DNA of 64,000 nucleotides, from NCBI GenBank assembly GCA_905234795.1, contig CAJOIQ010000001.1:62001-126000 (forward strand), in the 5' to 3' direction. The notes beneath the pieces were generated by a model that saw only the letters and a program-made list of their open reading frames with translations, was not told the origin of the DNA and did not search any database. Shown here piece after piece: positions 35,128-44,203 of this stretch. Position 1 is the stretch's first letter. Every line of letters starts with the position of its first letter. This DNA is from an uncultured Bacteroidales bacterium. GTDB taxonomy: Bacteria; Bacteroidota; Bacteroidia; Bacteroidales; UBA932. Made by a program: the position numbers and the translations under genes.

Positions 35128-36404
35128 AGTCTTTCCAGTAGTTGGGCCAATTCATGCGCAGTGGCGCGGCGGGAATACGGGCCGATGTCGCCGCTGGTGA
35201 CGGGCACAGATCCTTGGCAGTATTGCTCCCAGGCCTTGCCGATGAACGCCCGCATAGCCGTAGCATCCTCCCAGTCGGCCGTTACGCCTGCCTGCGCAGC
35301 AGTAAGCACCCGCGCCATGGCACCGTCGGGCTGGCCTATGCCCAGGACGGGCCGACGGGCCGCCAGGTACTCGAAGAGTTTGCCGGGCAGGATGGGCCGA
35401 TACTCGGGATCCTGCCGCAGCGGAAGCAGCAGCAGGGTGGCGCTGCGCTGTTCGCGCACGGCGGTGAGATGGTCGCAGTAGCCCGGGGCCACCACGTTGG
35501 CCTGTAAACCGGCGGCCGAAATGGCCTCCAGCACTTCCCGGTCCACTTTTCCCACCAGCCGCAGCCGGAGAGCCTCCCGGAAACGGGAATCATCGGCCGC
35601 CATCTCTCCCAGCACTTTCCACAGGGTGAGCGGATTGCCATCGGCCGCAAACAGGCCGGTGTGGGTGATATTGAACAGGCCGTCCCCCGAAGGAGCGGGA
35701 CCCGTGAAATCTTCTTCGTCAAACCCGTTGGTGATGTTGGCCACCGGGGTTTGTGTCTGTGCCTGGAATTCCTCCTGCATCAGCGGGGTGCAAGCCAGCA
35801 CGGTGCTGCTGGAATCCAGCACGCCCTGTTCCATGATGCGAAGCTTGCGCCAGGTGGCATCGGTCATCGGCAGGTATTTCAGGTAATACATCCGGCTCCA
35901 CGGATCCCGGAAATCCGGCACCCAGGGAATGCCCGTAGCCCGATGCAACTTTTGGCCGATGAGGTGCACCGAATGCGGCGGTCCCGTGGTCACAATAGCG
36001 TCCACGGAGTGCTCCTTGAGGTATTTCTTGAGGAACTTCACCGACGGCCGCACCCAGCCCACACGAGGATCCGGCACAAAGAGATTGGCCCGGATCCACA
36101 GGCTCAGACGCTGTTTCCAGGTTTTAGGCCCGGAGGAAATCTCCGTCACTTGGGTGCTTCCCGCCCCGGTGAGCTTGCGGTAAGCGGCATAGGGTTCCCA
36201 GATTCGGCCCCTGAGCACCTCCACATCGGCCGGGACTTCGGCCTGGAAAGAAGGATCCAGCGAAGGGTAATCGGCATTCTCCGGCGCAAACACCACCGGC
36301 TCCCAGCCTTCCATGGGCAGGTACTTGCAGAACTTTACCCAGCGCTGCACCCCCGATCCCCCGGACGGCGGCCAATAATAGGCTATGACCAGTACTCGTT
36401 TCAT
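35124..36404 (-). CDS. Glycosyltransferase (GT-B, family 4-like)
   Basis: This 426-residue cytosolic enzyme has an N-terminal Rossmann segment with YYWPPSGGSGVQRWVKFCKYL and TTGPPHSVHLIG, the acceptor-side PDFRDPW and a C-terminal nucleotide-sugar half (NITNGFDEEDF, PGKLFEYLAARRPVLGIG) with the Glu of family 4 retaining enzymes. It probably adds a sugar to an envelope glycan. It is the first gene of a unit with the YfhO-family protein. A TATCTTTG box lies seven bases before its ATG. Confidence 0.88.
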   Translation of the reverse strand: MKRVLVIAYYWPPSGGSGVQRWVKFCKYLPMEGWEPVVFAPENADYPSLDPSFQAEVPADVEVLRGRIWEPYAAYRKLTGAGSTQVTEISSGPKTWKQRLSLWIRANLFVPDPRVGWVRPSVKFLKKYLKEHSVDAIVTTGPPHSVHLIGQKLHRATGIPWVPDFRDPWSRMYYLKYLPMTDATWRKLRIMEQGVLDSSSTVLACTPLMQEEFQAQTQTPVANITNGFDEEDFTGPAPSGDGLFNITHTGLFAADGNPLTLWKVLGEMAADDSRFREALRLRLVGKVDREVLEAISAAGLQANVVAPGYCDHLTAVREQRSATLLLLPLRQDPEYRPILPGKLFEYLAARRPVLGIGQPDGAMARVLTAAQAGVTADWEDATAMRAFIGKAWEQYCQGSVPVTSGDIGPYSRRATAHELAQLLERL

Positions 36405-36411
36405 AGAATTA

Positions 36412-36419
36412 CAAAGATA
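36412..36419 (-). promoter_or_regulatory. -7 promoter element of the glycosyltransferase gene
   Basis: The coding strand reads TATCTTTG, seven bases before the ATG at 36404. Confidence 0.55.
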
Positions 36420-36432
36420 CGAAAAAACTGGC

Positions 36433-36440
36433 TAACTTTG
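36433..36440 (+). promoter_or_regulatory. -7 promoter element of the deformylase gene
   Basis: TAACTTTG lies four bases before the ATG at 36445, so the mRNA is probably leaderless. Confidence 0.55.
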
Positions 36441-36444
36441 CGGT

Positions 36445-37095
36445 ATGAAGAATCTCTTGAAAATTGCTTGCTTTTTGGCCCTGGCCACCGCCTGCACAAG
36501 CCGTAGCGGATGGAGCCAGTGGGAGGAGACCGTCATCGACCGCTCAGACTCCGTGATGTATGTGGCCGTGATGCCCTCCGACAGCGCCATCCTGCGGGCC
36601 TCCAGCACAGATTTAGGACCGGCCGAACTGGCCTCGGCCCAGCTGCAGGCCCTGCTGGCCAAGATGTACCGCACCCTCACGGATCCCTCGCAGGACGGGG
36701 TGGGTATCGCCGCGCCGCAGGTGGGCATCAACCGCCGCATTGTGATGGTGATGCGCTACGACAAGCCGGGCCGGCCCATCGAACCGTATCTGAACATCAA
36801 GGTGGACAGCCTCATCGGCACGCCCGTTCCGGGGCCCGAAGGCTGCCTCTCCGTGCCGCCGTATCGGGGCGTGGTACGCCGTGCTCCCAAGGTGCAAATC
36901 TCTTATTTACAAGCCGACGGCACCCCCGTCACCGAGCAGGTGGAAGGCTATTCGGCCGTCATCTTCCAGCACGAGTGCGACCACCTGGATGGCATCCTGT
37001 ACACCGACAGGGCCGATACAGTTTACGTGAATGAAGCCTGGGCCGCCGAACGGGAGGGGTTTGACTATGCCCGTCCGGAGTGGTGGAAGCGCTAA
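36445..37095 (+). CDS. Peptide deformylase with lipoprotein-type signal
   Basis: The 216-residue protein has the three peptide deformylase motifs GVGIAAPQVG (85-94), EGCLS (132-136) and HECDH (176-180), so the metal ligands and catalytic Glu are present. Unlike ordinary Def it begins with a hydrophobic signal and lipobox (FLALATAC, Cys17) and has an extra stretch of about 40 residues before the enzyme domain. It may therefore act outside the cytoplasm on formylated peptides, or be an envelope-anchored second deformylase (inference). It converges on the barrel remnant with overlapping stops. A cytosolic Def elsewhere in the genome would be expected. Confidence 0.85.
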   Translation: MKNLLKIACFLALATACTSRSGWSQWEETVIDRSDSVMYVAVMPSDSAILRASSTDLGPAELASAQLQALLAKMYRTLTDPSQDGVGIAAPQVGINRRIVMVMRYDKPGRPIEPYLNIKVDSLIGTPVPGPEGCLSVPPYRGVVRRAPKVQISYLQADGTPVTEQVEGYSAVIFQHECDHLDGILYTDRADTVYVNEAWAAEREGFDYARPEWWKR

Positions 37096-38057
37096 AGGGT
37101 CCAGCGGAAACCAAAGTCCATGGCGAAGGCCAGCGGCCTGGCCGTATAGGCCGATTCCACACTCCCGTTCCCGGGAATATGCCAGCTGATACCAGGCTGG
37201 ACAAACAGCGCACCGTTACGGAAAAGACGCAGCTGCACCCCGGCACCGGCGTTGACGGACCACCGCCAGTCCCGACAATCTCTGTTCTCCTGCTGGTCGG
37301 AAGCCAAAAAACCGCTCACATAGGAAAGTGTTTTCACGCTGGCTCCCACGGCCGTTTCCACCATGGGACCGGCATTCACATAAACGGAAAAACGCTTCCA
37401 TTCCAGCACCCGGAATTGCAGGTTGAGCGGAATGCCCAAATAGTGCATATGGCGGGTGGTCTGGGTTTCCGTGGTACCGGACAGGGTAGTATAATCGGAA
37501 CGCAATATGCTGTATGAAAGCCCCGTACCAATGCTCCAGCGCGGGAGGAACTCATAGTTGACGCCCAGTGTCATGCGAAACAGCTGCCGATGTCTTTCTT
37601 CCGTAGAACTGGGGCGGTTGCGGCTGAGCATCTGCGTGGTGATGCCGCTTTTAACCATGGGTTCAGGACTATCCATACCGGGATTATAGACAACGCCGTA
37701 ACCCTGGGAAACGACAGCCGGTCCCTGTGCCAACAGGCTTCCGCCGGAAGTGACGGTGAGCTTCCCGCGCCGGGCCTTCCGGCGGGGCGCCATCGGCTCA
37801 TCGGGCCATACCACGGGCCCCTCCAGGTGCGTTTCGGGCCCGTTTTGCACCTGGGCGGCAGGTTCAGGCGCTTCCGGGAGTTCGGCCACCCGTTCCTGGG
37901 GGACGTCCGGGAGCACGGGAGATGTGGCGGGAACCCCGGAAGGCTTCCACAGGAACACGGCCAGCACCACCGCAGCTGCGGCGGCCAGGCTGGCAGCCCA
38001 GGGCCACCAGACTGTCTTCGGGCGTTTGACTCCGGCCTGGACTGCGTCCCACAGTCC
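37092..38057 (-). pseudogene. Outer-membrane beta-barrel protein with anti-sigma-like N-terminus, 5' end missing
   Basis: The open frame encodes LWDAVQAGVKRPKTVWW, a transmembrane helix, a Pro/Glu-rich linker and then a barrel of the PorT/outer-membrane type (TLGVNYEFLPRWSIGTGLSYS ... LAFAMDFGFRWTL). Proteins of this layout in Bacteroidota usually follow an ECF sigma factor and begin with 20-30 residues before LWDAV. Here that beginning is gone: at about 38055-38066 the frame meets the C-terminal part of a sigma factor in a different frame. The first usable start (GTG 37970) lies in the transmembrane helix. It is probably non-functional unless the junction is an assembly error. Confidence 0.72.
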
Positions 38058-38185
38058 TCCCGGATTCCCAGCAGCGCGGCAATCTCCCGGTGGGGTTTCT
38101 TCTCAAAAACAAACAGGTTGAATACGGTGCGGTAGCCGTCGGGCAGTTCCTGGATCATGCGCTGCAGCACGGCGGCGGAGAAGCC
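38058..38185 (-). pseudogene. ECF-type sigma factor remnant (region 4 fragment)
   Basis: About 40 residues in the minus strand match region 4 of an ECF sigma factor: IQELPDGYRTVFNLFVFEK followed by KPHREIAALLGIRE, the start of the -35-binding helix-turn-helix. The upstream 130 or so residues (region 2) and the last 20 residues are absent. On its right it runs at about 38171-38190 into a VWA-domain gene on the other strand; on its left into the barrel gene. Both ends look like deletion junctions. Confidence 0.75.
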
Positions 38186-38992
38186 ATGAAGATGGCCTAT
38201 GAGGAAGCATCGGCCCACTATGTCACCGGCGGCAACAACCGCATTATCATGTGCACCGACGGGGACTTCAACGTGGGCGTATCGTCCACCGAAGCCCTGG
38301 TGGAGATGGTGGAAAGCTATCAAAGCAAGGGAATTTACCTCAGCATCATGGGCTTTGGGATGGGAAACCTCATGGACAGCCGCATGGAGGACCTCTCCAA
38401 TCACGGCAACGGCACCTATACCTATATTGACAGCGAAGAGGAAATGATGAAGGTGTTCGTGAACGAGCGCAGCCGCTTCTGGGCCGTGGCCAATGATACC
38501 AAGTGCCAGGTGCGCTTTAACCCCGACGTCGTGGAGCAGTACCGCCTCATCGGCTATGAAAACCGTCTGATGACGGCCGAAGAGTTCGAAGACAGCAAGA
38601 AGGACGCCGGAGAAATTGGCGCCGGACAAACGGTGACGGCTTTGTACGAGATTATCTACAAGTATGATGAGCCTGTCTATAAGTATGTTGTGCCAGATGA
38701 AGGCGCTCTCGCCGCCACCTTCGAGACCCGCTACAAGTTCTCCCTCAAGGATGCCGAAAGCCGTTCGCTGTCCCTGGAACTCCCCTTTGGGGCCGAGAGT
38801 TCCTCCCAGAACCTGGACTTTGCCGCCGGCGTGGCCGCCTACGGCCTGGTGCTGCGGGAGTCGAAATACAAGGGGGATGCCACCCTGTCCATGGCCCGGG
38901 AACTGGTGAACGGAGCCAAGTCTTTTGACCCCAACGGCTTCCGTGCCCAACTGGTAGAGCTGATGGACAAACAGATGAACGCCAAACCTTAA
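38177..38992 (+). pseudogene. VWA-domain (YfbK-like) protein, C-terminal fragment
   Basis: About 270 residues match the C-terminal half of a von Willebrand factor A protein: KMAYEEASAHYVTGGNNRIIM, the strand-Asp motif CTDGDFNVGVSS, MGFGMGNLMDSRME and the beta-rich tail typical of YfbK-like proteins, ending in VELMDKQMNAKP. The N-terminal half with the first metal-binding DxSxS motif is missing; the sequence 5' of codon EAMKM belongs to a sigma-factor gene on the opposite strand. A frame extending left to 38090 exists but is antisense to the sigma fragment and not homologous. Confidence 0.75.
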
Positions 38993-39134
38993 TGTCTGAA
39001 CAGGAACGTCTCGTTACAAACTTTCGCCACTATTTTTGTTACGCCATGACCCACGGGTTATGGCGTAACCAGTTTTGGGCCGTTTTCTGGTTACGACATG
39101 TTCTGGCAGCACAAGGTTATTCCGCAAAATTTCG

Positions 39135-39142
39135 TATTTTTG
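39135..39142 (+). promoter_or_regulatory. -7 promoter element of mutS
   Basis: TATTTTTG lies 18 bases before the ATG at 39161. The rest of the 168-base gap after the VWA fragment (38993-39160) shows no other feature. Confidence 0.5.
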
Positions 39143-39160
39143 TATTTCACAAATCACAAG

Positions 39161-41785
39161 ATGGCCAAGGTAGCGGAAGATACTCCCATGCTCAAGCATT
39201 ACTTCGAGGTGAAGGCACAGCACCCCGAGGCCCTGCTGCTGTACAGGGTGGGAGACTTCTATGAGTGCTACTCCGACGACGCCATCACGGCCGTGCGGGT
39301 GCTGGGCCTGGTCCAGACCAAAAAGTCCAACGGAGACAAAGGTCCCGTGGCCATGGCCGGTTTTCCCCATCACGCCCTGGAGAACTACCTTACCAAACTG
39401 GTGCGCGCAGGCTTCAAAGTGGCCGTGTGCGACCAGCTGGAGGATCCCAAATTTGCCAAGAAACTGGTCAAGCGCGGGGTAACGGAGATTGTTACGCCTG
39501 GCATCTCCTTCGGTGAGAATATGCTGGAGGTCAAGGAGAACAACTACCTCTGCGGCCTTACCGTAGAAAAAGACCTGTGCGGTGCCGCCTTCCTGGATGT
39601 GTCTACCGGTCAGTTCCAGGTGGCGCAGGGGTCGCTGGACTACATTGCCACCCTGGTGGGCTCCCTCAAACCCAAGGAGCTGGTGGTGCAGCGCGGCTAC
39701 GAAAAAGGCCTCAAGGAACGTCTGGGGGACATTTTCACTACCTCCATCGACGAGTGGGCCTTTGTGTACGATGCCGCCGTGGAGCGCCTCAAGCGGCAAC
39801 TGGGAGTGGACAGCCTCAAGGGCTTTGCCATCGACCCGTATCCCCTGGGTATCTGCAGCGCCGGCGCGCTGCTGGTGTACCTGGAACAGACGCAGCACAC
39901 GGGGCTTAAGAACATCTGCACCATCGGCCGCATTGACGAAGCCCGGTTTGTGTGGATGGACAAGTTCACCCTCCGCAACCTGGAGGTGTTCCAAAGTGCT
40001 TCTGGTGCCGATGGCGTCTCTCTGGTCCAGACGCTGGACAAGTGTTCCAGTCCCATGGGTGCGCGTATGCTGCGCCAGTGGCTGGCCATGCCCATTATGG
40101 ACCTGAAAGAACTGAACGCCCGCTACGACGTTGTCCAATACTTCACCCAAAACCCGGAAATCCTGGAAGAAACCCAGGTGGATTTGGGCAAGCTGGGAGA
40201 TATGGAGCGCATCCTGGGCCGCGTGGCCACCGGAAAAGCCAATCCGCGCGAGGTAATGCAGCTGGGCCGGGGCCTGGCGCTCATCGGGCCCATCAAGGAG
40301 CGTCTGACCGGTGCCGAAGCCCTGGAAAAACTGCTCCGGGGCCTCCGCAACTGCCAGAAACTGCTCTCCGAAATCCAGCGGGTGATGGACCCGGAACCGG
40401 CCATTCAAATCGGCAAGGGCCCCGTCATCAGCTCCGGTGTGAATGCCGAACTGGACGAGCTGCGCGCCCTTTCCTCAGGCGGCAAGGACTACCTCCTCCA
40501 GATGCAGCAGCGGGAGGCCGAACGCACCGGGATTTCCTCCCTCAAAATTGCCTACAACAACGTTTTCGGCTATTATATCGAGGTTCGCAATACCTACAAG
40601 GACCAGGTGCCGCCGGAGTGGATCCGCAAGCAGACCCTGGTGAACGCCGAACGTTACATCACCGAGGAACTCAAGACCTACGAGGAGAAGATCCTTACGG
40701 CCGAAGACCGCATCTACGCGCTGGAAACGCGCCTGTATGGGGAACTCATCGGCCGCATCCAGCAGGCCATTCCGGACATCCAGTGCAACAGCCGCATCCT
40801 GGCCAAGCTGGACGTGCTGGCCGGCTTTGCCCAGCAGGCCGTGGAACGTCATTACTGCCGGCCGACGATGAACGACGGCAAGGCGCTGGACATCAAGGAC
40901 GGCCGTCATCCCGTGATTGAAACCCTGATGCCTGCCGGGGAGGAATACGTCCCCAACGACGTTTACCTGGACACCGAGAAGCAGCAGATCATCATCCTCA
41001 CCGGTCCCAACATGGCGGGTAAATCGGCCCTGCTGCGGCAGACGGCGCTCATTGTCCTGATGGCCCAGGCGGGATCTTTTGTCCCGGCGCGGGAGGCCAA
41101 CATCGGCTGGTTCGACAAACTGTTCACCCGCGTAGGCGCCACGGACAACATCTCCCGCGGCGAATCCACCTTCATGGTGGAGATGCTGGAAACGGCCATG
41201 ATCCTCAATAACTTAAGCGGCCGTTCCCTGGTGCTGTTGGACGAGATTGGCCGAGGCACGTCCACCTATGACGGCATGTCCATCGCCCGCGGAATTGTGG
41301 AGTACATCCACGAATACGGCAAGGGAGCCAAGACGCTTTTTGCCACGCATTATCATGAACTGAACGACCTGGAAGGCCTGTTCCCGCGCGTGAAGAACTT
41401 CCATGTTACCGTGAAGGAGGTAGGCCGGGAGGTCCTGTTCCTGCGCAAGATCAAGGAGGGTGGCACGGCGCACAGCTTCGGTATCCACGTGGCGCGCATG
41501 GCGGGTATGCCGTCGGCCGTTCTGGAAAGTGCCGAACGCACGCTGAAAGCCCTGGAAAACAGCGAAAAGCTGGAGGCCATCGGCGCTCTCACGCCCGTGA
41601 AACCGCACACCACCAAGGCTGGCAAGGTGGAGAAGGACGGCTCCCTGCAGCTGTCCATGTTCCAGCTGGACGACCCCCTTCTGGAATCCCTCCGGGACCG
41701 TCTTAAGGCCGTAGACCTCAATAATTTAACCCCGCTTCAGGCCTTTGACCTTCTGCGGGGTATGAAAGAGGAGCTGGGGATTTAG
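39161..41785 (+). CDS. mutS: DNA mismatch repair protein MutS
   Basis: The protein has 874 residues from the ATG at 39161; this start gives MAKVAEDTPMLKHYFEVKAQHPEALLLYRVGDFYECY with the mismatch-binding F-x-E motif. An upstream frame to 39098 reads through the promoter and is rejected. The ATPase domain shows the Walker A loop GPNMAGKSALLRQ, DNISRGESTFMVEM, LLDEIGRGTSTYDG and the ATHYHEL motif. It recognises mismatches and, with MutL (not in the window), starts repair. It converges on a lipoprotein gene one base away. Confidence 0.97.
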   Translation: MAKVAEDTPMLKHYFEVKAQHPEALLLYRVGDFYECYSDDAITAVRVLGLVQTKKSNGDKGPVAMAGFPHHALENYLTKLVRAGFKVAVCDQLEDPKFAKKLVKRGVTEIVTPGISFGENMLEVKENNYLCGLTVEKDLCGAAFLDVSTGQFQVAQGSLDYIATLVGSLKPKELVVQRGYEKGLKERLGDIFTTSIDEWAFVYDAAVERLKRQLGVDSLKGFAIDPYPLGICSAGALLVYLEQTQHTGLKNICTIGRIDEARFVWMDKFTLRNLEVFQSASGADGVSLVQTLDKCSSPMGARMLRQWLAMPIMDLKELNARYDVVQYFTQNPEILEETQVDLGKLGDMERILGRVATGKANPREVMQLGRGLALIGPIKERLTGAEALEKLLRGLRNCQKLLSEIQRVMDPEPAIQIGKGPVISSGVNAELDELRALSSGGKDYLLQMQQREAERTGISSLKIAYNNVFGYYIEVRNTYKDQVPPEWIRKQTLVNAERYITEELKTYEEKILTAEDRIYALETRLYGELIGRIQQAIPDIQCNSRILAKLDVLAGFAQQAVERHYCRPTMNDGKALDIKDGRHPVIETLMPAGEEYVPNDVYLDTEKQQIIILTGPNMAGKSALLRQTALIVLMAQAGSFVPAREANIGWFDKLFTRVGATDNISRGESTFMVEMLETAMILNNLSGRSLVLLDEIGRGTSTYDGMSIARGIVEYIHEYGKGAKTLFATHYHELNDLEGLFPRVKNFHVTVKEVGREVLFLRKIKEGGTAHSFGIHVARMAGMPSAVLESAERTLKALENSEKLEAIGALTPVKPHTTKAGKVEKDGSLQLSMFQLDDPLLESLRDRLKAVDLNNLTPLQAFDLLRGMKEELGI

Positions 41786-41786
41786 C

Positions 41787-42332
41787 TTACTTCTTTTCAA
41801 AGACTACGTTGTCCATATTGATGCGGGCGCGGAGCTGGTTGTTCCGGACGGAAACATGGGTCCATACGGTGGGCTCCATGGTGGCGACCAGTTCCTCCAT
41901 GGTCTCAAACCAGGGATTGGACTCCATCGTCTCCACGTTGTAGTCATAAAAAGTGTACTCCAGGGGGCTCATGTTGGAGATGAAGTAGGAAGCGAACATC
42001 TTTTTGGCCTTCAGTGTAAGGGAGCCGCCGGCAAAGGTCCAGCTGCCGCTTTCCTTGTTTCCCACATCGTGGATGCCGTCCTGCTTTTCCTCCGTGAAAG
42101 TGGCCATCTGGTGCATGGTCCAGAGGGTATAGTCCTGGCCGTCGAAGGTAATCCGGTATTTGCGGTGATAGCCCTGGGCATAATCGGCGGGGATGTCAAT
42201 CTCCCAGGTACCTTTCAGCGTAGTCTCATTTACTTCTATGGTGGCATCGCCCCCTTCCGCGTCCTTTTTCATGCAGGAAACGGCAAAAAAGGCCAACGCA
42301 GCAACGCCAAGGATGATGAACAGTCTTTTCAT
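41787..42332 (-). CDS. Lipocalin-like lipoprotein of unknown function
   Basis: This 181-residue lipoprotein has the signal MKRLFIILGVAALAFFAVSCMKK. The mature part begins with TLKGTWEIDIPADYAQG and continues as antiparallel beta strands (KYRITFDGQDYTLW, GSWTFAGGSLTLKAKK), the pattern of the small lipocalin-like/beta-sandwich lipoproteins frequent in Bacteroidota. No ligand or enzyme motif is visible. It resembles in style the lipoprotein at 43238-44047, but they are not obviously close paralogues. A TATATTTG box lies 26 bases upstream of its ATG. Confidence 0.75.
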   Translation of the reverse strand: MKRLFIILGVAALAFFAVSCMKKDAEGGDATIEVNETTLKGTWEIDIPADYAQGYHRKYRITFDGQDYTLWTMHQMATFTEEKQDGIHDVGNKESGSWTFAGGSLTLKAKKMFASYFISNMSPLEYTFYDYNVETMESNPWFETMEELVATMEPTVWTHVSVRNNQLRARINMDNVVFEKK

Positions 42333-42358
42333 AGGATTGCGTTTTCATTGATTACCTG

Positions 42359-42366
42359 CAAATATA
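42359..42366 (-). promoter_or_regulatory. -7 promoter element of the lipoprotein gene at 42332
   Basis: The coding strand reads TATATTTG, 26 bases before the ATG. Confidence 0.45.
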
Positions 42367-42427
42367 AGCCTTTTCATTGAATTTCCTGCCGATTCTTCCT
42401 ATCTTTATAGTCCAAAAACACTCGATT

Positions 42428-43237
42428 ATGTCCATCAAATCCATGCCACTTTGGAAGTGGATCCTGCTGCTGATTGTCTCCCTCTTTCTGTCCGTCTTGC
42501 TGTATGGCATTGCCGACATCCCCGGTATGATATGGAGCGGCTGGCCCGTATGGATTATCGAGGTGGCCGTAGCCGTCCTGATGCTCTGGCTGTACAGGGT
42601 TTTCGTCATCTGGTTCGAAAAAGAGGCGCCCAAAGACCTGCCGATGGGCAAATGCGCCAGCCACACGGCCCTGGGTCTGGGAACCGGTCTGGGCTACTTC
42701 ATTGTGGTGGTGGGTATTATGATGGCCCTGGGAATCTACAAATTTGGTGGCCTCAACCCGGACTGGACGGGCCTGGGCAACGCCTTTTTCATGTTCCTGA
42801 TTGTGGCCGTTGGAGAGGAAATGATCTTCCGCGGCGTGCTGTTCCGCTGGATTGACCAGCGTTTCGGCTTCTGGTGGGCCATGGCGGTTTCCGGCCTGGT
42901 CTTCGGCCTGGTACACATTACCAACGACAACGCCACCCTGTGGTCCTCCATCGCCATCGCCCTGGAGGCAGGCCTGCTGCTGGGCGCCACCTACAAATGG
43001 GCCGGCAGCCTGTGGTTCCCCATCGGCATCCACTGGGCCTGGAACTTCTCCCAGGGCAACATTTTCGGCTTTGCCGTGTCCGGCAACGACTCTGGCGCCT
43101 CCCTCATCCAGGCCACCATCGACGGCCCCGCCTGGCTCACCGGCGGTGCGTTCGGCGCCGAAGCCTCCGTCATCTCCATGGTCGTGGGCCTGGCGGTTAC
43201 GGCCGTGTTTGTGCGGAGGATTATGTTCTCAAAATAA
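42428..43237 (+). CDS. CPBP-family intramembrane glutamic protease (CAAX protease-like)
   Basis: The protein has 269 residues from the ATG at 42428. It has about eight transmembrane segments and the three motifs of the CPBP/ABI family: VGEEMIFRGVLFRW (EExxxR), VFGLVHITN (FxxxH) and GIHWAWNF (HxxxN-like). These form the intramembrane active site of Rce1-like proteases. The substrate is unknown; bacterial members process membrane proteins or small peptides, including bacteriocin systems, but no such gene is adjacent. Its TAA abuts the stop of the convergent lipoprotein gene without any gap. Confidence 0.88.
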   Translation: MSIKSMPLWKWILLLIVSLFLSVLLYGIADIPGMIWSGWPVWIIEVAVAVLMLWLYRVFVIWFEKEAPKDLPMGKCASHTALGLGTGLGYFIVVVGIMMALGIYKFGGLNPDWTGLGNAFFMFLIVAVGEEMIFRGVLFRWIDQRFGFWWAMAVSGLVFGLVHITNDNATLWSSIAIALEAGLLLGATYKWAGSLWFPIGIHWAWNFSQGNIFGFAVSGNDSGASLIQATIDGPAWLTGGAFGAEASVISMVVGLAVTAVFVRRIMFSK

Positions 43238-44047
43238 TTATTTCGTCTTCGTAAGTTCGGCCCTCAAGCCCATGCCGGAAATGGCGGCATATGCCAGTTT
43301 GGCATCTACCACGGCAAAGGCGCAGACCAGGGTCATGTCACCTTCGTCTACAAGCGGTCCCTGGTAAGGACGCTTGTTGCCTTCCCAGTCCTCTACGGTC
43401 GTGGACCAGTCTCCGGTAATGTCTCCGGTGGCCTCATCATAGTCCATGTTACCTTCACCGGCGTTTCCGTGAGGAATACGGGAGGTCAGGCACTCGTTCA
43501 CTTTCATCGTGGCATAGCCGTCCTTGTAGGTGAAGGTACCCTTGTAGCGGTCTCCCCAGACGGGAATGATAAGATCGAAGTTGCTGCCACTGAAAACAAA
43601 ACGGATACGGGGCATGCCGGGACCGAAGGCAAACCAATCCCAGGTGCCCTGAAGAACGCTGGCATCACTGGCGCTGCTCTTGCCTTCCTTATAGAAGAAG
43701 ACCGTGTAATTACCCAGGTCGTCATCGGCTTCCTTCATTACAAGCACAGACTTGCCGTTATACAGCGATGCGCTGAATTTTGACTCCTGGCCTTCATCCT
43801 TAGCGGTAAGGATGCCGTTTTCATAAGACCAGGTGCCTGTCGTTTCCCACTGCCCGGTTTTATAGTTATACGACTGGCCTTTTCCGTCGGCCAGGAAACC
43901 CGCGCCCATGATTTCCCCTTTGAGCTGGATAAACCACTTTCCCACGAAGTCATTGCTGGTGACAGGGCCATCATCTGCATTGTTTTTTCCGCAGCCAACT
44001 GCCAGAAGGGCCAGGGCGGCGAGACTCATTGCGAATAATTTTTTCAT
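43238..44047 (-). CDS. Lipocalin-like lipoprotein of unknown function
   Basis: The protein has 269 residues from the ATG at 44047, chosen because it starts the lipoprotein signal MKKLFAMSLAALALLAVGCGKN. Two similar beta-rich halves can be seen: one around VGKWFIQLKGEIMGAGFLADG...TTGTWSYENGILTAKD and one around LQGTWDWFAFGPGMPRIRFVFSG...GTFTYKDGYATMKV. Each resembles a lipocalin-like sheet with a W-x-F/Y start, which suggests an internal duplication. No catalytic motif is recognised. Confidence 0.75.
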   Translation of the reverse strand: MKKLFAMSLAALALLAVGCGKNNADDGPVTSNDFVGKWFIQLKGEIMGAGFLADGKGQSYNYKTGQWETTGTWSYENGILTAKDEGQESKFSASLYNGKSVLVMKEADDDLGNYTVFFYKEGKSSASDASVLQGTWDWFAFGPGMPRIRFVFSGSNFDLIIPVWGDRYKGTFTYKDGYATMKVNECLTSRIPHGNAGEGNMDYDEATGDITGDWSTTVEDWEGNKRPYQGPLVDEGDMTLVCAFAVVDAKLAYAAISGMGLRAELTKTK

Positions 44048-44175
44048 ACCGTTAATCATTTTTATTGGACAAAGAAAGCAGATTGACCGCATTCAGACTA
44101 TAGAAAAACAGCACTTTAAAAGAATTGTGAGTGCGTTTTTTATGAAATGTAAGATAAAATGTGTAAATAGCGGTG

Positions 44176-44183
44176 TAAATTTG
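44176..44183 (+). promoter_or_regulatory. -7 promoter element of the AraC-type gene
   Basis: TAAATTTG lies 20 bases before the ATG at 44204, so the promoter of the damaged gene seems intact. Confidence 0.5.
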
Positions 44184-44203
44184 GGACAACCAGCATTTTA
44201 TAA

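Noticed and set aside
37571..38950. 459-codon minus-strand frame covering the VWA/sigma/barrel region
   Set aside because: Only the middle (about 38058-38185) resembles a sigma factor; the ends are antisense to the VWA gene and out of frame with the barrel. It is a chance chain of frames, not one protein.
39098..39160. Upstream extension of mutS by 21 codons
   Set aside because: The extension contains the -7 promoter element and lacks family similarity; ATG at 39161 matches the normal MutS start.
38992..39264. 90-codon frame between the VWA fragment and mutS
   Set aside because: It overlaps the start of mutS in another frame, ends in a composition expected from frame-shifted mutS sequence, and has no homology I recognise.
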